Notes under the pieces: model-generated | What the model saw: only the letters and a program-made list of their open reading frames with translations | Databases searched by the model: none | Told to the model about the DNA's origin: nothing | From: Pseudomonas sp. CFBP 13711 | GTDB lineage: Bacteria > Pseudomonadota > Gammaproteobacteria > Pseudomonadales > Pseudomonadaceae | Direction of reading: 5' to 3' | DNA length: 64,000 bases | Assembly (NCBI RefSeq): GCF_014842265.1 | Contig: NZ_JACYVI010000005.1 | Location: 308,518 to 372,517, forward strand | Made by a program: the position numbers and the translations under genes | Part shown: positions 45,780 to 55,612 of the stretch, piece by piece | Numbering within the stretch: position 1 is the stretch's first letter | Layout: each line of letters starts with the position of its first letter

Positions 45780-47441
45780 ATGACCACGAGCACTGCTCTG
45801 GGCGGTACTGCCGCTCAGCCTGCGTTCTTGTCCAAAGAGCGCATTATCGCCAAACGCGGTTTCAACCGTTGGCTGGTTCCGCCAGCTGCATTGGCAATCC
45901 ACCTGTGTATCGGCATGGCCTACGGCTTCTCGGTGTTCTGGCTGCCGTTGTCCAAGGCAATCGGCATCAAGACCGCTGTTGCCTGCCCGGCTGACATGGG
46001 TTTCTTCGAGCAAGTCGTTTCGTCCAGCTGTGATTGGCCGATCTCCATGCTCGGCTGGATCTACACCCTGTTCTTCATTTTCCTGGGTTGCTCCGCAGCC
46101 ATCTGGGGCGGCTGGCTGGAACACGCAGGCCCGCGCAAGGCGGGTGTCGTCTCGGCGCTGTGCTGGTGTGGCGGTCTGCTGATCTCGGCGCTGGGCGTTT
46201 ATACGCACCAGATCTGGCTGATGTGGATCGGCTCGGGCGTGATCGGCGGTATCGGTCTGGGCCTGGGTTATATCTCGCCGGTTTCGACGCTGATCAAGTG
46301 GTTCCCGGACAAGCGCGGCATGGCGACCGGCATGGCGATCATGGGTTTCGGCGGTGGCGCGATGGTTGGCGCTCCGCTGGCAACCGCACTGATGAGCCAC
46401 TTCGCCACGCCTGACAGCGTTGGCGTCTGGCAGAGCTTCGTGGTCATGGCGGTGATTTACTTCATCTTCATGATCGGCGGCGCACTGTCCTATCGCGTTC
46501 CGCCGACCGGCTGGAAACCTGAAGGCTGGACCGCTCCGGCGAAGAAAGCCAACAGCGCGATGATCACCAACCGCCATGTGCACGTCAGTGTTGCGTGGAA
46601 GACGCCTCAGTTCCGTCTGGTCTGGCTGGTGCTGTGCCTGAACGTTTCGGCAGGCATCGGCATCCTCGGCATGGCTTCGCCCCTGCTGCAGGAAGTGTTC
46701 GGCGGCAAGCTGCTGGGCACCGATCAGCCGTTCGGCCAACTGGATGCCTCGCAACTGGCGGCCATCGCGGCGATCGCGGCCGGCTTCACCGGTCTGCTGA
46801 GCCTGTTCAACATCGGCGGTCGTTTCTTCTGGGCTTCGTTCTCGGACTACATCGGCCGCAAAGCCACCTACTTCGTGTTCTTCGCGCTGGGCTTTTTGCT
46901 CTACGCGTCGGTGCCGACCCTGGGTCACCTGGGCAGCGTTGCTCTGTTCGTGGCGGCGTTCTGCGTCGTGCTTTCGATGTACGGCGGCGGTTTCGCGACC
47001 GTTCCGGCTTATCTGGCTGACCTGTTCGGTACGCAAATGGTCGGTGCGATCCACGGTCGTCTGCTGACCGCGTGGGCTGCCGCTGGCGTGCTCGGCCCTG
47101 TGCTGGTGAACTACCTGCGTGAGTATCAGTTGAGCCACGGCGTTGCACGGGCCGATGCTTACGACATCACCTTGTACATCCTCGCGGGTCTGCTGGTGCT
47201 GGGCTTTATCTGCAACCTGCTGGTGCGTCCGGTAGCCGACAAATACTTCATGACCGACGAGCAATTGAAGGCTGAACAAGCCATCGGCCACGATGCCGGC
47301 GCCGACCACAGCACTTCGCTGGAATGGAAAGCGGACCCGAGCACCAAGCCTTTGGCGATTCTGGCCTGGCTGGCAGTGGGCATTCCGTTGGCGTGGGGCG
47401 TGTGGATCACTCTGCAGAAAACTGCGGTGCTGTTTCACTAA
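45780..47441 (+). CDS. OFA-family MFS transporter
   Basis: A 553-residue transporter with twelve or so membrane helices, of the oxalate/formate antiporter (OFA) branch of MFS: GFNRWLVPPAALAIHLCIGMAYGFSVF at the start, GGIGLGLGYISPVSTLIKWFPDKRG and GGGFATVPAYLADLFG. It is longer than most MFS proteins through an inserted loop after helix 1 (KTAVACPADMGFFEQVVSS). Substrate, probably an organic anion, is unassigned. GGGGG lies upstream of the ATG. Confidence 0.87.
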   Translation: MTTSTALGGTAAQPAFLSKERIIAKRGFNRWLVPPAALAIHLCIGMAYGFSVFWLPLSKAIGIKTAVACPADMGFFEQVVSSSCDWPISMLGWIYTLFFIFLGCSAAIWGGWLEHAGPRKAGVVSALCWCGGLLISALGVYTHQIWLMWIGSGVIGGIGLGLGYISPVSTLIKWFPDKRGMATGMAIMGFGGGAMVGAPLATALMSHFATPDSVGVWQSFVVMAVIYFIFMIGGALSYRVPPTGWKPEGWTAPAKKANSAMITNRHVHVSVAWKTPQFRLVWLVLCLNVSAGIGILGMASPLLQEVFGGKLLGTDQPFGQLDASQLAAIAAIAAGFTGLLSLFNIGGRFFWASFSDYIGRKATYFVFFALGFLLYASVPTLGHLGSVALFVAAFCVVLSMYGGGFATVPAYLADLFGTQMVGAIHGRLLTAWAAAGVLGPVLVNYLREYQLSHGVARADAYDITLYILAGLLVLGFICNLLVRPVADKYFMTDEQLKAEQAIGHDAGADHSTSLEWKADPSTKPLAILAWLAVGIPLAWGVWITLQKTAVLFH

Positions 47442-47490
47442 AACCATGGCGGGATCGGCCTGAAGATTTCAGGCTGAACCCGTCAGTGTG

Positions 47491-47583
47491 TGGGTGGGAG
47501 CGAGCTTGCTCGCGAAGGCGGTCAGACAGTCGGTAGATATGTCGAATGTAAGGACCTCGTCGCGAGCAACCTCGCTCCCACTT
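47491..47583. repeat. REP pair
   Basis: GGTGGGAGCGAGCTTGCTCGCGAAGG and the inverted arm TCGCGAGCAACCTCGCTCCCAC, about 50 bases apart, between the MFS gene and hisB. The rest of 47442-47733 shows nothing besides the presumed his promoter. Confidence 0.8.
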
Positions 47584-47733
47584 TTTTTGCCGAAATGTAT
47601 TCGCTTGTACACACATGTCTATCCCATGCGGCCCGCATTCCCTCGGTCCGGCATTGCTCGCTTCATGTTTCTGTTTCCCTGCCACACGCCTATAATGGCC
47701 GCCTTTTCGCCCAATGATTTTGCGGAGCTGGTG

Positions 47734-48327
47734 ATGGCCGAACGTATGGTGTTCGTCGAGCGCGACACTCTGGAAACCCAGATCAAAGCCTCGATCAACC
47801 TGGATGGCACAGGAAAGTCCCGATTCGACATCGGCGTTCCTTTTCTTGAACACATGCTCGACCAGATTGCCCGTCACGGGCTGATCGATCTGGACATCGA
47901 ATGCAAAGGCGACCTGCATATCGACGATCACCACACCGTGGAAGATGTCGGCATCACGCTGGGTCAGGCGTTCAGCAAAGCCATCGGCGACAAAAAAGGC
48001 ATCCGTCGCTACGGCCACGCCTACGTCCCCCTGGATGAAGCGCTGTCGCGCGTGGTCATCGACTTCTCCGGTCGGCCTGGCCTGCAAATGCACGTGCCGT
48101 ACACCCGCGCCACCGTTGGCGGCTTCGATGTGGACCTGTTCCAGGAGTTTTTCCAGGGCTTCGTCAACCACGCCAACGTCACGCTGCACATTGATAACCT
48201 GCGCGGCCACAACACCCACCACCAGATTGAAACCGTCTTTAAGGCGTTCGGACGTGCGTTGCGCATGGCGGTGGAGCTGGACGACCGCATGGCTGGCCAG
48301 ATGCCGTCGACCAAAGGCGTGCTGTAA
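47734..48327 (+). CDS. hisB: Imidazoleglycerol-phosphate dehydratase
   Basis: A 197-residue single-function HisB (the E. coli enzyme is fused to a phosphatase; this one is not). Metal-binding motifs are [30 protein letters not shown] and [14 protein letters not shown] 47734 has CGGAG upstream; the frame extends to 47488 over REP DNA. First gene of the local his cluster. Confidence 0.96.
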   Translation: MAERMVFVERDTLETQIKASINLDGTGKSRFDIGVPFLEHMLDQIARHGLIDLDIECKGDLHIDDHHTVEDVGITLGQAFSKAIGDKKGIRRYGHAYVPLDEALSRVVIDFSGRPGLQMHVPYTRATVGGFDVDLFQEFFQGFVNHANVTLHIDNLRGHNTHHQIETVFKAFGRALRMAVELDDRMAGQMPSTKGVL

Positions 48328-48965
48328 TGCAGACCGTTGCCGTTATCGACTATGGCATGGGCAATCTGCACTCGGTGGCCAAGGCGCTGGAGCACGTCGG
48401 CGCCGGTCGCGTGCTGATCACCAGCGATGCCGATGTCATCCGTGAAGCTGATCGTGTCGTGTTTCCCGGTGTTGGTGCGATTCGCGACTGCATGGCGGAA
48501 ATTCGTCGCCTGGGCTTCGATGCCCTGGTGCGTGAAGTCAGCCAGGACCGTCCGTTTCTCGGGATCTGCGTCGGCATGCAGGCGCTGATGGAGCGCAGCG
48601 AGGAGAGCGGCGGCGTTGACTGCATCGGCACTTTCCCCGGTCAGGTGCGTTTCTTCGGCAAGGACCTCCACGAAGACGGCCAGCATCTGAAAGTCCCGCA
48701 CATGGGCTGGAATGAAGTGGCGCAGGCCGTGGATCACCCGCTGTGGGCCAACATTCCGGACATGGCGCGGTTCTACTTCGTGCACAGTTACTACATCGAA
48801 TCGCCGAACCCCCAGCAGATCGTTGGTCGTGGCCATTACGGTCGCGACTTCGCCGCTGCATTGGCCGATGGCTCGCGCTTCGCCGTGCAATTCCACCCCG
48901 AGAAGAGCCATACCCATGGCCTGCAGTTGCTGCAGAACTTCGCGGCGTGGGACGGCCGCCGGTAA
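48327..48965 (+). CDS. hisH: Imidazole glycerol phosphate synthase, glutaminase subunit HisH
   Basis: A 212-residue class I glutamine amidotransferase. The nucleophile is C81 in FLGICVGMQ; the His/Glu of the triad are in [11 protein letters not shown]. It feeds ammonia to HisF. Overlaps hisB by one base (TAATG). Confidence 0.96.
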   Translation: MQTVAVIDYGMGNLHSVAKALEHVGAGRVLITSDADVIREADRVVFPGVGAIRDCMAEIRRLGFDALVREVSQDRPFLGICVGMQALMERSEESGGVDCIGTFPGQVRFFGKDLHEDGQHLKVPHMGWNEVAQAVDHPLWANIPDMARFYFVHSYYIESPNPQQIVGRGHYGRDFAAALADGSRFAVQFHPEKSHTHGLQLLQNFAAWDGRR

Positions 48966-49225
48966 TGAGCAAGAAGACCAAACCGCCGATTCTGACCCTC
49001 ACTCCCGAACAGGAGAGCGAGGCGTGCCACACGATCAAGCGGTTCATGGAAGACCGTTTCGAACTGGACCTGGGTTCGTTCGAAGCGGCTGAAATTCTGG
49101 AACTGTTCACCCGCGAGATCGCACCGCATTACTACAACCGGGCGATCTTCGATGTTCAGACGCACCTCAAGGAGCGTTTCGAAAGCATCGAAAGCGACCT
49201 GTGGGCGTTGGAGAAAAGCAGCTAG
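48965..49225 (+). CDS. DUF2164-family protein
   Basis: An 86-residue protein ([44 protein letters not shown] end) matching DUF2164, function unknown. It starts one base into the hisH stop (TAATG) and is in the his transcript between hisH and hisA, an order kept in many pseudomonads. Confidence 0.85.
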   Translation: MSKKTKPPILTLTPEQESEACHTIKRFMEDRFELDLGSFEAAEILELFTREIAPHYYNRAIFDVQTHLKERFESIESDLWALEKSS

Positions 49226-49317
49226 AAGCGGCAAGTTTCAAGCTGCAAGAATGGTTAGATGCGCAGACTTGCAGCTTATAGCTCGCGGCTCGCAGCTCTT
49301 TTGACGAAGGAAAAAGA

Positions 49318-50055
49318 ATGCTCATTATTCCCGCGATCGACCTTAAAGATGGCGCCTGTGTACGTCTGCGCCAGGGCCGGATGGAAGATTCCACGGTGTT
49401 CTCCGATGATCCGGTGAGCATGGCTGCCAAGTGGGTTGAAGGCGGTTGCGGTCGCTTGCACCTGGTGGACCTGAACGGTGCGTTCGAAGGCCAACCAGTC
49501 AATGGCGAGGTCGTGACGGCGATTGCGCGTCGTTACCCGAATCTGCCGATCCAGATCGGCGGCGGTATCCGCTCGCTGGACACCATCGAGCACTACGTCA
49601 AAGCCGGCGTGAGTTACGTGATCATCGGCACCAAGGCGGTCAAGGATCCTGACTTCGTCGCCGAAGCCTGCCGCGCGTTCCCGGGCAAAGTGATCGTGGG
49701 TCTGGATGCCAAAGACGGCTTCGTTGCCACCGACGGCTGGGCCGAAGTCAGCACCGTGCAGGTGATCGATCTGGCCAAACGCTTTGAAGCCGACGGCGTC
49801 TCGGCCATCGTTTATACCGATATTGCCAAAGACGGCATGATGCAGGGCTGCAACGTCCCGTTCACCGCCGCGCTGGCCGCTGCGACCCGCATTCCGGTAA
49901 TCGCCTCGGGCGGCATCCACAACCTGGGCGACATCAAAGCACTGCTCGACGCAAAGGCACCGGGCATCATCGGCGCAATCACCGGTCGTGCGATCTATGA
50001 AGGCACACTGGATGTGGCTGAAGCACAGGCGTTTTGTGATTCGTACAAAGGCTGA
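49318..50055 (+). CDS. hisA: Phosphoribosylformimino-5-aminoimidazole carboxamide ribotide isomerase
   Basis: A 245-residue TIM-barrel isomerase. The catalytic Asp is in [10 protein letters not shown] near the N-terminus and the second is in VYTDIAKDG. Phosphate-binding glycines are IGGGIRS and ASGGIHN. The ribosome site GAAGGA lies just before the ATG. Confidence 0.97.
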   Translation: MLIIPAIDLKDGACVRLRQGRMEDSTVFSDDPVSMAAKWVEGGCGRLHLVDLNGAFEGQPVNGEVVTAIARRYPNLPIQIGGGIRSLDTIEHYVKAGVSYVIIGTKAVKDPDFVAEACRAFPGKVIVGLDAKDGFVATDGWAEVSTVQVIDLAKRFEADGVSAIVYTDIAKDGMMQGCNVPFTAALAAATRIPVIASGGIHNLGDIKALLDAKAPGIIGAITGRAIYEGTLDVAEAQAFCDSYKG

Positions 50056-50070
50056 CTGGCACGCCCCCGT

Positions 50071-50160
50071 GTAGGAGTGAGCTTGCTCGCGATAGCAGTG
50101 TGTCAGACGTATGTTTGCTGACTGACCCGGCGCATCGCGAGCAAGCTCACTCCTACAGGG
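50071..50160. repeat. REP pair between hisA and hisF
   Basis: GTAGGAGTGAGCTTGCTCGCGA and inverted TCGCGAGCAAGCTCACTCCTAC, about 45 bases apart. Transcribed, it would fold into a long hairpin within the his message. Confidence 0.85.
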
Positions 50161-50225
50161 AGGTGCTTCAAATCAGAATGTTGTGATGTTGGGCAGATTC
50201 CCAACCGTTTTCGGAGAACCGGCCC

Positions 50226-50996
50226 ATGGCCCTCGCCAAACGCATCATCCCTTGCCTCGACGTCGACAACGGCCGTGTGGTCAAGGGCGTGAAGTTCGAG
50301 AACATCCGCGACGCCGGTGATCCGGTCGAGATCGCCCGGCGTTATGACGAGCAGGGTGCCGACGAGATTACCTTCCTTGACATCACCGCCAGCGTCGATG
50401 GCCGCGATACCACGCTGCATACCGTCGAGCGCATGGCCAGTCAGGTGTTCATCCCGCTGACCGTGGGTGGCGGCGTGCGCACGGTGCAGGACATCCGCAA
50501 CCTGCTCAACGCCGGTGCGGACAAGGTGTCGATCAATACCGCTGCGGTATTCAACCCCGAGTTCGTCGGCGAAGCCGCTGCGCGGTTTGGTTCGCAATGC
50601 ATCGTCGTGGCCATTGATGCCAAACGGGTTTCGCTGCCCGGCGAAACTCCACGCTGGGAAATCTTCACCCACGGCGGTCGCAAGCCGACTGGGCTGGACG
50701 CGGTGATGTGGGCGAAGAAGATGGAAGACCTGGGCGCTGGCGAAATCCTGCTGACCAGCATGGATCAGGACGGCATGAAGAACGGTTTCGACCTTGGCGT
50801 GACCCGGGCGATCAGCGATGCCCTTGGCATCCCGGTCATCGCATCGGGTGGTGTGGGCAATCTTGAGCATCTGGCCGCCGGCGTGCTGGAAGGCCACGCC
50901 AGCGCCGTGCTGGCAGCGAGTATTTTCCACTTCGGCGAATACACCGTGCCAGAAGCAAAGGCGTACATGGCGGCCCAAGGGATCGTGGTTCGCTGA
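50226..50996 (+). CDS. hisF: Imidazole glycerol phosphate synthase, cyclase subunit HisF
   Basis: A 256-residue TIM barrel forming the HisHF synthase. Catalytic Asp in [15 protein letters not shown] and in [11 protein letters not shown]; phosphate sites VGGGVRT and ASGGVGN. Separated from hisA by a REP pair, but clearly the same pathway unit. Confidence 0.97.
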   Translation: MALAKRIIPCLDVDNGRVVKGVKFENIRDAGDPVEIARRYDEQGADEITFLDITASVDGRDTTLHTVERMASQVFIPLTVGGGVRTVQDIRNLLNAGADKVSINTAAVFNPEFVGEAAARFGSQCIVVAIDAKRVSLPGETPRWEIFTHGGRKPTGLDAVMWAKKMEDLGAGEILLTSMDQDGMKNGFDLGVTRAISDALGIPVIASGGVGNLEHLAAGVLEGHASAVLAASIFHFGEYTVPEAKAYMAAQGIVVR

Positions 50997-51029
50997 GGCG
51001 CCTCCGGCCGTTCAGCCGCTGAATATCGG

Positions 51030-51076
51030 CGGCCGTCTAGCACTATTCGCGGGCAAGCTCGCTCCCACATTGGGGG
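51030..51076. repeat. REP half-site after hisF
   Basis: ATTCGCGGGCAAGCTCGCTCCCAC, a single REP arm following a short GCCG-rich stretch. Confidence 0.6.
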
Positions 51077-51197
51077 CGTGCGCCGCGGCGGGGTCATGAC
51101 CGACCTGCTCTGAAAACGACCATGCCTACCGCCGAACTGGACTTTGCAGATCGTTAACGGCACTCTCTTGCCGTCGTCAGGATCAGGTGCCAGGGAT

Positions 51198-51953
51198 ATG
51201 TTCAAAGGTGTTTTTCTTGCACTGATCAGCGTCGCGACGTTGCTGTCAGCAGCCGCCCGGGCCGACGATGCACCGGCCTATTCGATGGTCCTTCTGACCG
51301 AAAACTTCCCCCCTTACAACATGGCCACCGACGGCAAGAATTTCGCCCAGGAAGCCAACATCAAGGGCATCGCCGTCGAAGTGGTGCGCGAGACCTTCAA
51401 GCGCGCCGGTATCGGCTACAACATGACCCTGCGCTTCCCTTGGGATCGCATCTACAAACTGGCGATGGAAAATCCCGGCTACGGCGTCTTTGTGACTGCG
51501 CGATTGCCCGAGCGCGAAACGCTCTTCAAGTGGGTCGGCCCCATTGGCCCCGACGACTGGATTCTGCTGGCGCGGGCTGACAGCCCAATCCAGCTGAGCA
51601 CGCTTGAGGCCGCGCGGTCTTACCGAATCGGGGCCTACAAGGGCGACGCCATCGCAGTGGAGCTTGCGCGTCAGGGCATGAAGCCGATCACCGTGCTCAG
51701 CGACAAAGACAACGCCAGGAAGCTGGTCGATGGTCAGCTCGATCTGTGGGCCACCGGCGATCCGGCGGGGCGGTACCTGGCGCGGCAGGAGGGCGTTACG
51801 GGATTGAAGACCGTGCTGCGCTTCAACAGCGCCGAACTGTTTTTGGCGCTGAACAAAGACACCCCCGATGCCGTGGTCCAGCGGCTGCAAAGTGCGCTGG
51901 ACCAACTGCGCATAGAAGGCGTGGTCGATTCAATTTTCGCCAAATACCTCTGA
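51198..51953 (+). CDS. Periplasmic solute-binding protein (SBP_bac_3 type)
   Basis: A 251-residue protein with a signal peptide (MFKGVFLALISVATLLSAAARA). The mature part resembles family 3 binders (MVLLTENFPPYNM, GYGVFVTARLPERETLFKWVG, LVDGQLDLWATGD). No permease is adjacent. It shares size and layout with the protein at 21820-22578. Ligand unknown. Confidence 0.8.
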   Translation: MFKGVFLALISVATLLSAAARADDAPAYSMVLLTENFPPYNMATDGKNFAQEANIKGIAVEVVRETFKRAGIGYNMTLRFPWDRIYKLAMENPGYGVFVTARLPERETLFKWVGPIGPDDWILLARADSPIQLSTLEAARSYRIGAYKGDAIAVELARQGMKPITVLSDKDNARKLVDGQLDLWATGDPAGRYLARQEGVTGLKTVLRFNSAELFLALNKDTPDAVVQRLQSALDQLRIEGVVDSIFAKYL

Positions 51954-51987
51954 TCACTTCTCGGACCTCTGGCGCAGCGCCTTCGGC

Positions 51988-52809
51988 CTAGCGATAACGC
52001 CCGTTCTTGCCATGGCCGGCCATCGCTTCATTTCCGCGCTCAGTGACCATGTGGCGGATCTCGATCAACTCTATACCTTGGGATTTAAGCTTGGGCAGCT
52101 CGCGCTCAAGCACATCCAGCGTCACCGGATAGGGATGGCCGATCATCACGGCCGAGCCTTGCTTGTGAGCGAGCTTGATTGCCGTCTGAAGCTGGCCGCT
52201 GATGGCCTCCGCAGTGCGCTCGTCGTCGAGGAAGACATCCCGGGACACGCTGGCCAGCCCAATCTTCTGCGCTTCAGCCGCCGCAACGGTTTTGGCGCTG
52301 GTGCGGCTGTCGACAAGAAACAGATGACGTCGCTGCAGCTCACCCACCAGCCAGCCCATGGCCACTGGCTCAGCGGTCATGCGGCTGCCCATGTGGTTAT
52401 TGATGCCAGCGGCGTAGGGGACTTTCAGCAGCGCGGCGTTCAGGCGCGATTCGAGTTCGGGCAGCGGCAGTTCGGGATGCCAGGCGTAGGGCCCGGTCGC
52501 CGGGTCCATGGGCATGTGCAGCATCACTGTCTTGCCAACTTTGTGCGCTTGGCGGGCGAAGTCGGTGGCGTGGGGGGTGTCGGGCATGATCGCCAGCGTC
52601 ACGGGGCCGGGAAGGGCCAGCGCGCGGCTGTCCCGTTCAGGGTTTTGCCCCAGATCGTCGATGATCAGACTGAGATAGGCGACCTTCGGCGCTTTGCCGG
52701 CGGTCGCTGAGGGTTCGGCGGGCGCTGCGTGTGCAGCACCCGTTGTGACGGCAAGGGCGCAAATGAGCCCGGTCAACCAGACGCGCACCTCAATTGCCGC
52801 GCGTGACAC
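51988..52809 (-). CDS. Divergent polysaccharide deacetylase family protein
   Basis: A 273-residue protein with a signal peptide (VWLTGLICALAVTTGAAHA). The divergent NodB-like fold has LSLIIDDLGQN with the metal-site Asp pair, LHMPMDP and NNHMGSRMT, and FLVDSRTSAKT. Its start is GTG and overlaps the ctpA stop by about 20 bases. ctpA and envC upstream point to a role in cell-wall remodelling; the enzymatic activity is not known. Confidence 0.85.
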   Translation of the reverse strand: MSRAAIEVRVWLTGLICALAVTTGAAHAAPAEPSATAGKAPKVAYLSLIIDDLGQNPERDSRALALPGPVTLAIMPDTPHATDFARQAHKVGKTVMLHMPMDPATGPYAWHPELPLPELESRLNAALLKVPYAAGINNHMGSRMTAEPVAMGWLVGELQRRHLFLVDSRTSAKTVAAAEAQKIGLASVSRDVFLDDERTAEAISGQLQTAIKLAHKQGSAVMIGHPYPVTLDVLERELPKLKSQGIELIEIRHMVTERGNEAMAGHGKNGRYR

Positions 52810-54121
52810 TCAAACCCTTGAGCAAGCTGAGGGCCTGGTTCATCTGGTAGTCATCGTCCTGCGGACGCGCCTTGCCAGCCTTGGCCTTGGTGGTCGGTTT
52901 GTCCGCGCCGCCGTTGCCGTTGCCCAAGTGACCGAGCAGATCGGCCTCTTTGTAGTTGTCGCCATCGGCTTCGGCGGTGAGCTTGGCGCGTTTGACTTCG
53001 ATGTCCGGGTTGATGCCCTGAGCCTGAATCGAGCGGCCGTTCGGCGTGTAATACAGCGCCGTGGTGATCTTCAGCGCGCGGTCGTTGGCCAGGGGCAGAA
53101 CGGTTTGCACCGAGCCTTTGCCGAACGTATCGGTGCCCATCAGGATGCCGCGCTTCTGGTCTTGCAATGCACCGGCGACGATCTCCGACGCCGAGGCGCT
53201 GCCGCCGTTGATCAGCACAACCAGAGGCACGCCTTCGCTGGCGTCGGCCGGGTCTGCCGAGAAACGCAGTTCGGAGTTGGCGATGCGGCCCTTGGTGTAA
53301 ACGATCAGGCCCTTGGTCAGAAAGTGGTCAGCCACTTCAACTGCCGCCTGCAACACGCCGCCCGGGTTGTTGCGCAGGTCGAGGATCAGGCCGCTCATCT
53401 TCTTGCCGTTGTCTTTGCGCAGCTTGGCCAGCGCCTTGCCCACTTCCTCACCGGTCTTGACCTGGAACTGGGTGATGCGGATGTAGCCGTAACCCGGCTC
53501 CAGCATCTGCGCCTTCACGCTCTTGACCTGAATGGTGGCGCGCGCCAGCGTCACGTCGAACGGGGTGCCGCCGTCACGTACCAGCGTGAGGGTGATTTTC
53601 TCGCCGAGCTTGCCGCGCATCTTGTCCACGGCTTCCTGCATGGTCTGGCCCTGGGTCGGCGTGCCGTTGATCTTGACGATCAAGTCGCCTGCCTCAATGC
53701 CAGCCTTGGACGCAGGGGTGTCATCGATGGGAGAGACCACCTTTACAAAGCCGTCTTCGACGCCCACTTCGATGCCCAGCCCGCCGAACTCGCCGCTGGT
53801 GCTTTCCTGCAGCTCCTGGAAATCTTCCGGGCCCAGGTAAGCGGAGTGGGGATCGAGATTGCTGAGCATGCCCTTGATGGCGTTTTCCAGCAGGGTCTTG
53901 TCATCTACGGGTTCGACGTACGCGGCTTTGATCCGGTCCATGACCTCGGCGAAGGTGCGCAGCTCGTCGAGCGGCAGCGGCGCCTTGATGTTCGCGGCAT
54001 TGGCGGGCGCAGTGGCGGCTGGCGCAGCAGCAGGGGCGGCACCGGCAGCCTGGGCCAGAGGAGCACCGATAACGACGGCGATAGTCAGGGCCAGCGAGGT
54101 GAGGCGGGACGAAAACAGCAT
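52790..54121 (-). CDS. ctpA: S41-family carboxyl-terminal processing protease
   Basis: A 443-residue periplasmic protease with a signal peptide (LTIAVVIGAPLAQA), a PDZ domain (FGGLGIEVGVEDG to GDLIVKINGTP) and an S41 catalytic core: Ser in NGGSASASEIVAG and Lys in DTFGKGSVQTV. Such proteases trim cell-wall endopeptidases in Pseudomonas. Downstream of envC in the same direction. Confidence 0.93.
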   Translation of the reverse strand: MLFSSRLTSLALTIAVVIGAPLAQAAGAAPAAAPAATAPANAANIKAPLPLDELRTFAEVMDRIKAAYVEPVDDKTLLENAIKGMLSNLDPHSAYLGPEDFQELQESTSGEFGGLGIEVGVEDGFVKVVSPIDDTPASKAGIEAGDLIVKINGTPTQGQTMQEAVDKMRGKLGEKITLTLVRDGGTPFDVTLARATIQVKSVKAQMLEPGYGYIRITQFQVKTGEEVGKALAKLRKDNGKKMSGLILDLRNNPGGVLQAAVEVADHFLTKGLIVYTKGRIANSELRFSADPADASEGVPLVVLINGGSASASEIVAGALQDQKRGILMGTDTFGKGSVQTVLPLANDRALKITTALYYTPNGRSIQAQGINPDIEVKRAKLTAEADGDNYKEADLLGHLGNGNGGADKPTTKAKAGKARPQDDDYQMNQALSLLKGLSVTRGN

Positions 54122-54151
54122 GTCTTACGAACTCCTGAGTGAGGTGTCGAC

Positions 54152-55474
54152 TTATCCTTGAGTGCGACACCATTGGGCCGGATCACTAGGGCGACCCTGC
54201 TGACGAATAGCGAAATACAACGCCGGAGTGTCCTGACCGCCACCACTGTTACCGACAGTGGAGATCGCTTCTCCGGCTTTTACGACGTCACCGGCCTCTT
54301 TCAACAGGCTCTGGTTGTGACCGTACAGACTCAAATAACCATTGCCGTGGTCGAGAATGACCAGAAGCCCGGCGCCGCGCAACCAGTCGGCAAAGACCAC
54401 CCGACCACCGTGCACCGCGCGGACCTGGCTGCCTGCAGCCGCACTGATCAACACGCCGTCCCACTTAGTGCGCTCGTCATCGCCACGGCTTTCACCGAAT
54501 CGCGCCAACAATCGACCATCAACGGGCCAAGGAAGTTTTCCCTTTGCTTGCTCAAAAGCGCCGCCGTACGACTGACCGGCACTGGAAACCATCGCGCCGG
54601 GCGCTTTGGTCGGACGACGCGGCGCTTCATCGCTGTCGTCCTTGCTGTTGTCTTTTTCACGGCTTTTCGCCAGCGCTTCCTGCTCGCGCTGCCGTTTCTC
54701 GGCCTCTTGCTGCGCGAGCAACGCCTTCTGGCGCGCCTCTTCGGCTTCGCGGGCCTGGCGGGCGAGGGTCTCTTCGATGGTCTTGAGGACCTTGGTCAGA
54801 TCGGCTTGATCCTGCTGCCGCGACTGCAGCTTCTGGTCGCGAACCTTGTAGTCCTGATTCAACTTGGCCAGCGCTACCTGCCGTTCCTGGCGCACGGTAT
54901 CGAGCTGGGCTTTCTGGTCATCCAGCGAGCTCTTCTGCACCAGGAGCTGCGCTTGCTGCAGGTCGATGTCTTTCTCGACGCCGGCCAGCTGGCGCAGGGT
55001 TTCATTGAAGTTGCGCAACTGCTCCAGGCGGGCCTGGCTCAGGTAATCGTAGTAGGCGAGGGTGCGGGCGAATTTCTCTGGGTTCTGCTGATTGAGCAGC
55101 AGTTTGAGGTATTCCTGGCGGCCGCTCTGGTAAGCCGCGCGGGCCTGAATGGCGATCAGTCGTTGTTGTTCAACGCGTGCGCTTTGGAGTTTTTTTTTCT
55201 CCTGGTCGAGCCGTTGCAGCTCGCTTTCAGTCTTTTTTAGTTCTTTTTGCAGGGCCTCCACCTGCTTTTCCAGCTTGCCCATCTCCGTTTCAGTGGAGCG
55301 CAGGTCTTTCTGAACGCCTGACTTTTCTTCCTGCAGCTGGCTCAGCGCTTTCTTCAGTTCGGTGATGTCCTGACGCGTGGCATCCAGCTGTTTCTGCGTT
55401 TGTGCGCGATCATCGTCGGCGAAGGCCGGATTGAGCATACAAATCAAAGCGAGGGTGATCAGGGCGCGAAGCAT
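54152..55474 (-). CDS. envC: Murein hydrolase activator EnvC
   Basis: A 440-residue protein with a signal peptide (MLRALITLALICMLNPAFA), a long coiled coil (residues about 25-300, QKQLDATRQDITELKKAL and on) and a C-terminal LytM/M23 domain (LPWPVDGRLLARFG, HGGRVVFADWLRGAG, HGNGYLSLYGHNQ). In EnvC the LytM site is degenerate and activates amidases. ATG 55474 gives the signal peptide; the frame runs on to 55573. Confidence 0.92.
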   Translation of the reverse strand: MLRALITLALICMLNPAFADDDRAQTQKQLDATRQDITELKKALSQLQEEKSGVQKDLRSTETEMGKLEKQVEALQKELKKTESELQRLDQEKKKLQSARVEQQRLIAIQARAAYQSGRQEYLKLLLNQQNPEKFARTLAYYDYLSQARLEQLRNFNETLRQLAGVEKDIDLQQAQLLVQKSSLDDQKAQLDTVRQERQVALAKLNQDYKVRDQKLQSRQQDQADLTKVLKTIEETLARQAREAEEARQKALLAQQEAEKRQREQEALAKSREKDNSKDDSDEAPRRPTKAPGAMVSSAGQSYGGAFEQAKGKLPWPVDGRLLARFGESRGDDERTKWDGVLISAAAGSQVRAVHGGRVVFADWLRGAGLLVILDHGNGYLSLYGHNQSLLKEAGDVVKAGEAISTVGNSGGGQDTPALYFAIRQQGRPSDPAQWCRTQG

Positions 55475-55612
55475 GAGGTTGGGCGATACCAGGAGTGAAG
55501 ACGGGACTAGTATGCCCGGCGGTGGCTGCAAAAAAAACGCTCGGACGACTTGGCCGTCAGACATTTCATACAAAACCGGCCCGCCAGCGACTGGCGGACC
55601 GGTTCGAGAGGC

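Noticed and set aside
45756..47447. 563-residue minus-strand open frame opposite the OFA transporter
   Set aside because: It is a low-complexity, His/Arg/Gln-rich shadow of a clear membrane transporter on the plus strand; high-GC third positions keep it open.
52694..54142. 482-residue plus-strand open frame
   Set aside because: Lies opposite ctpA and the deacetylase-like gene, which have full catalytic motifs; the plus frame has no family features.
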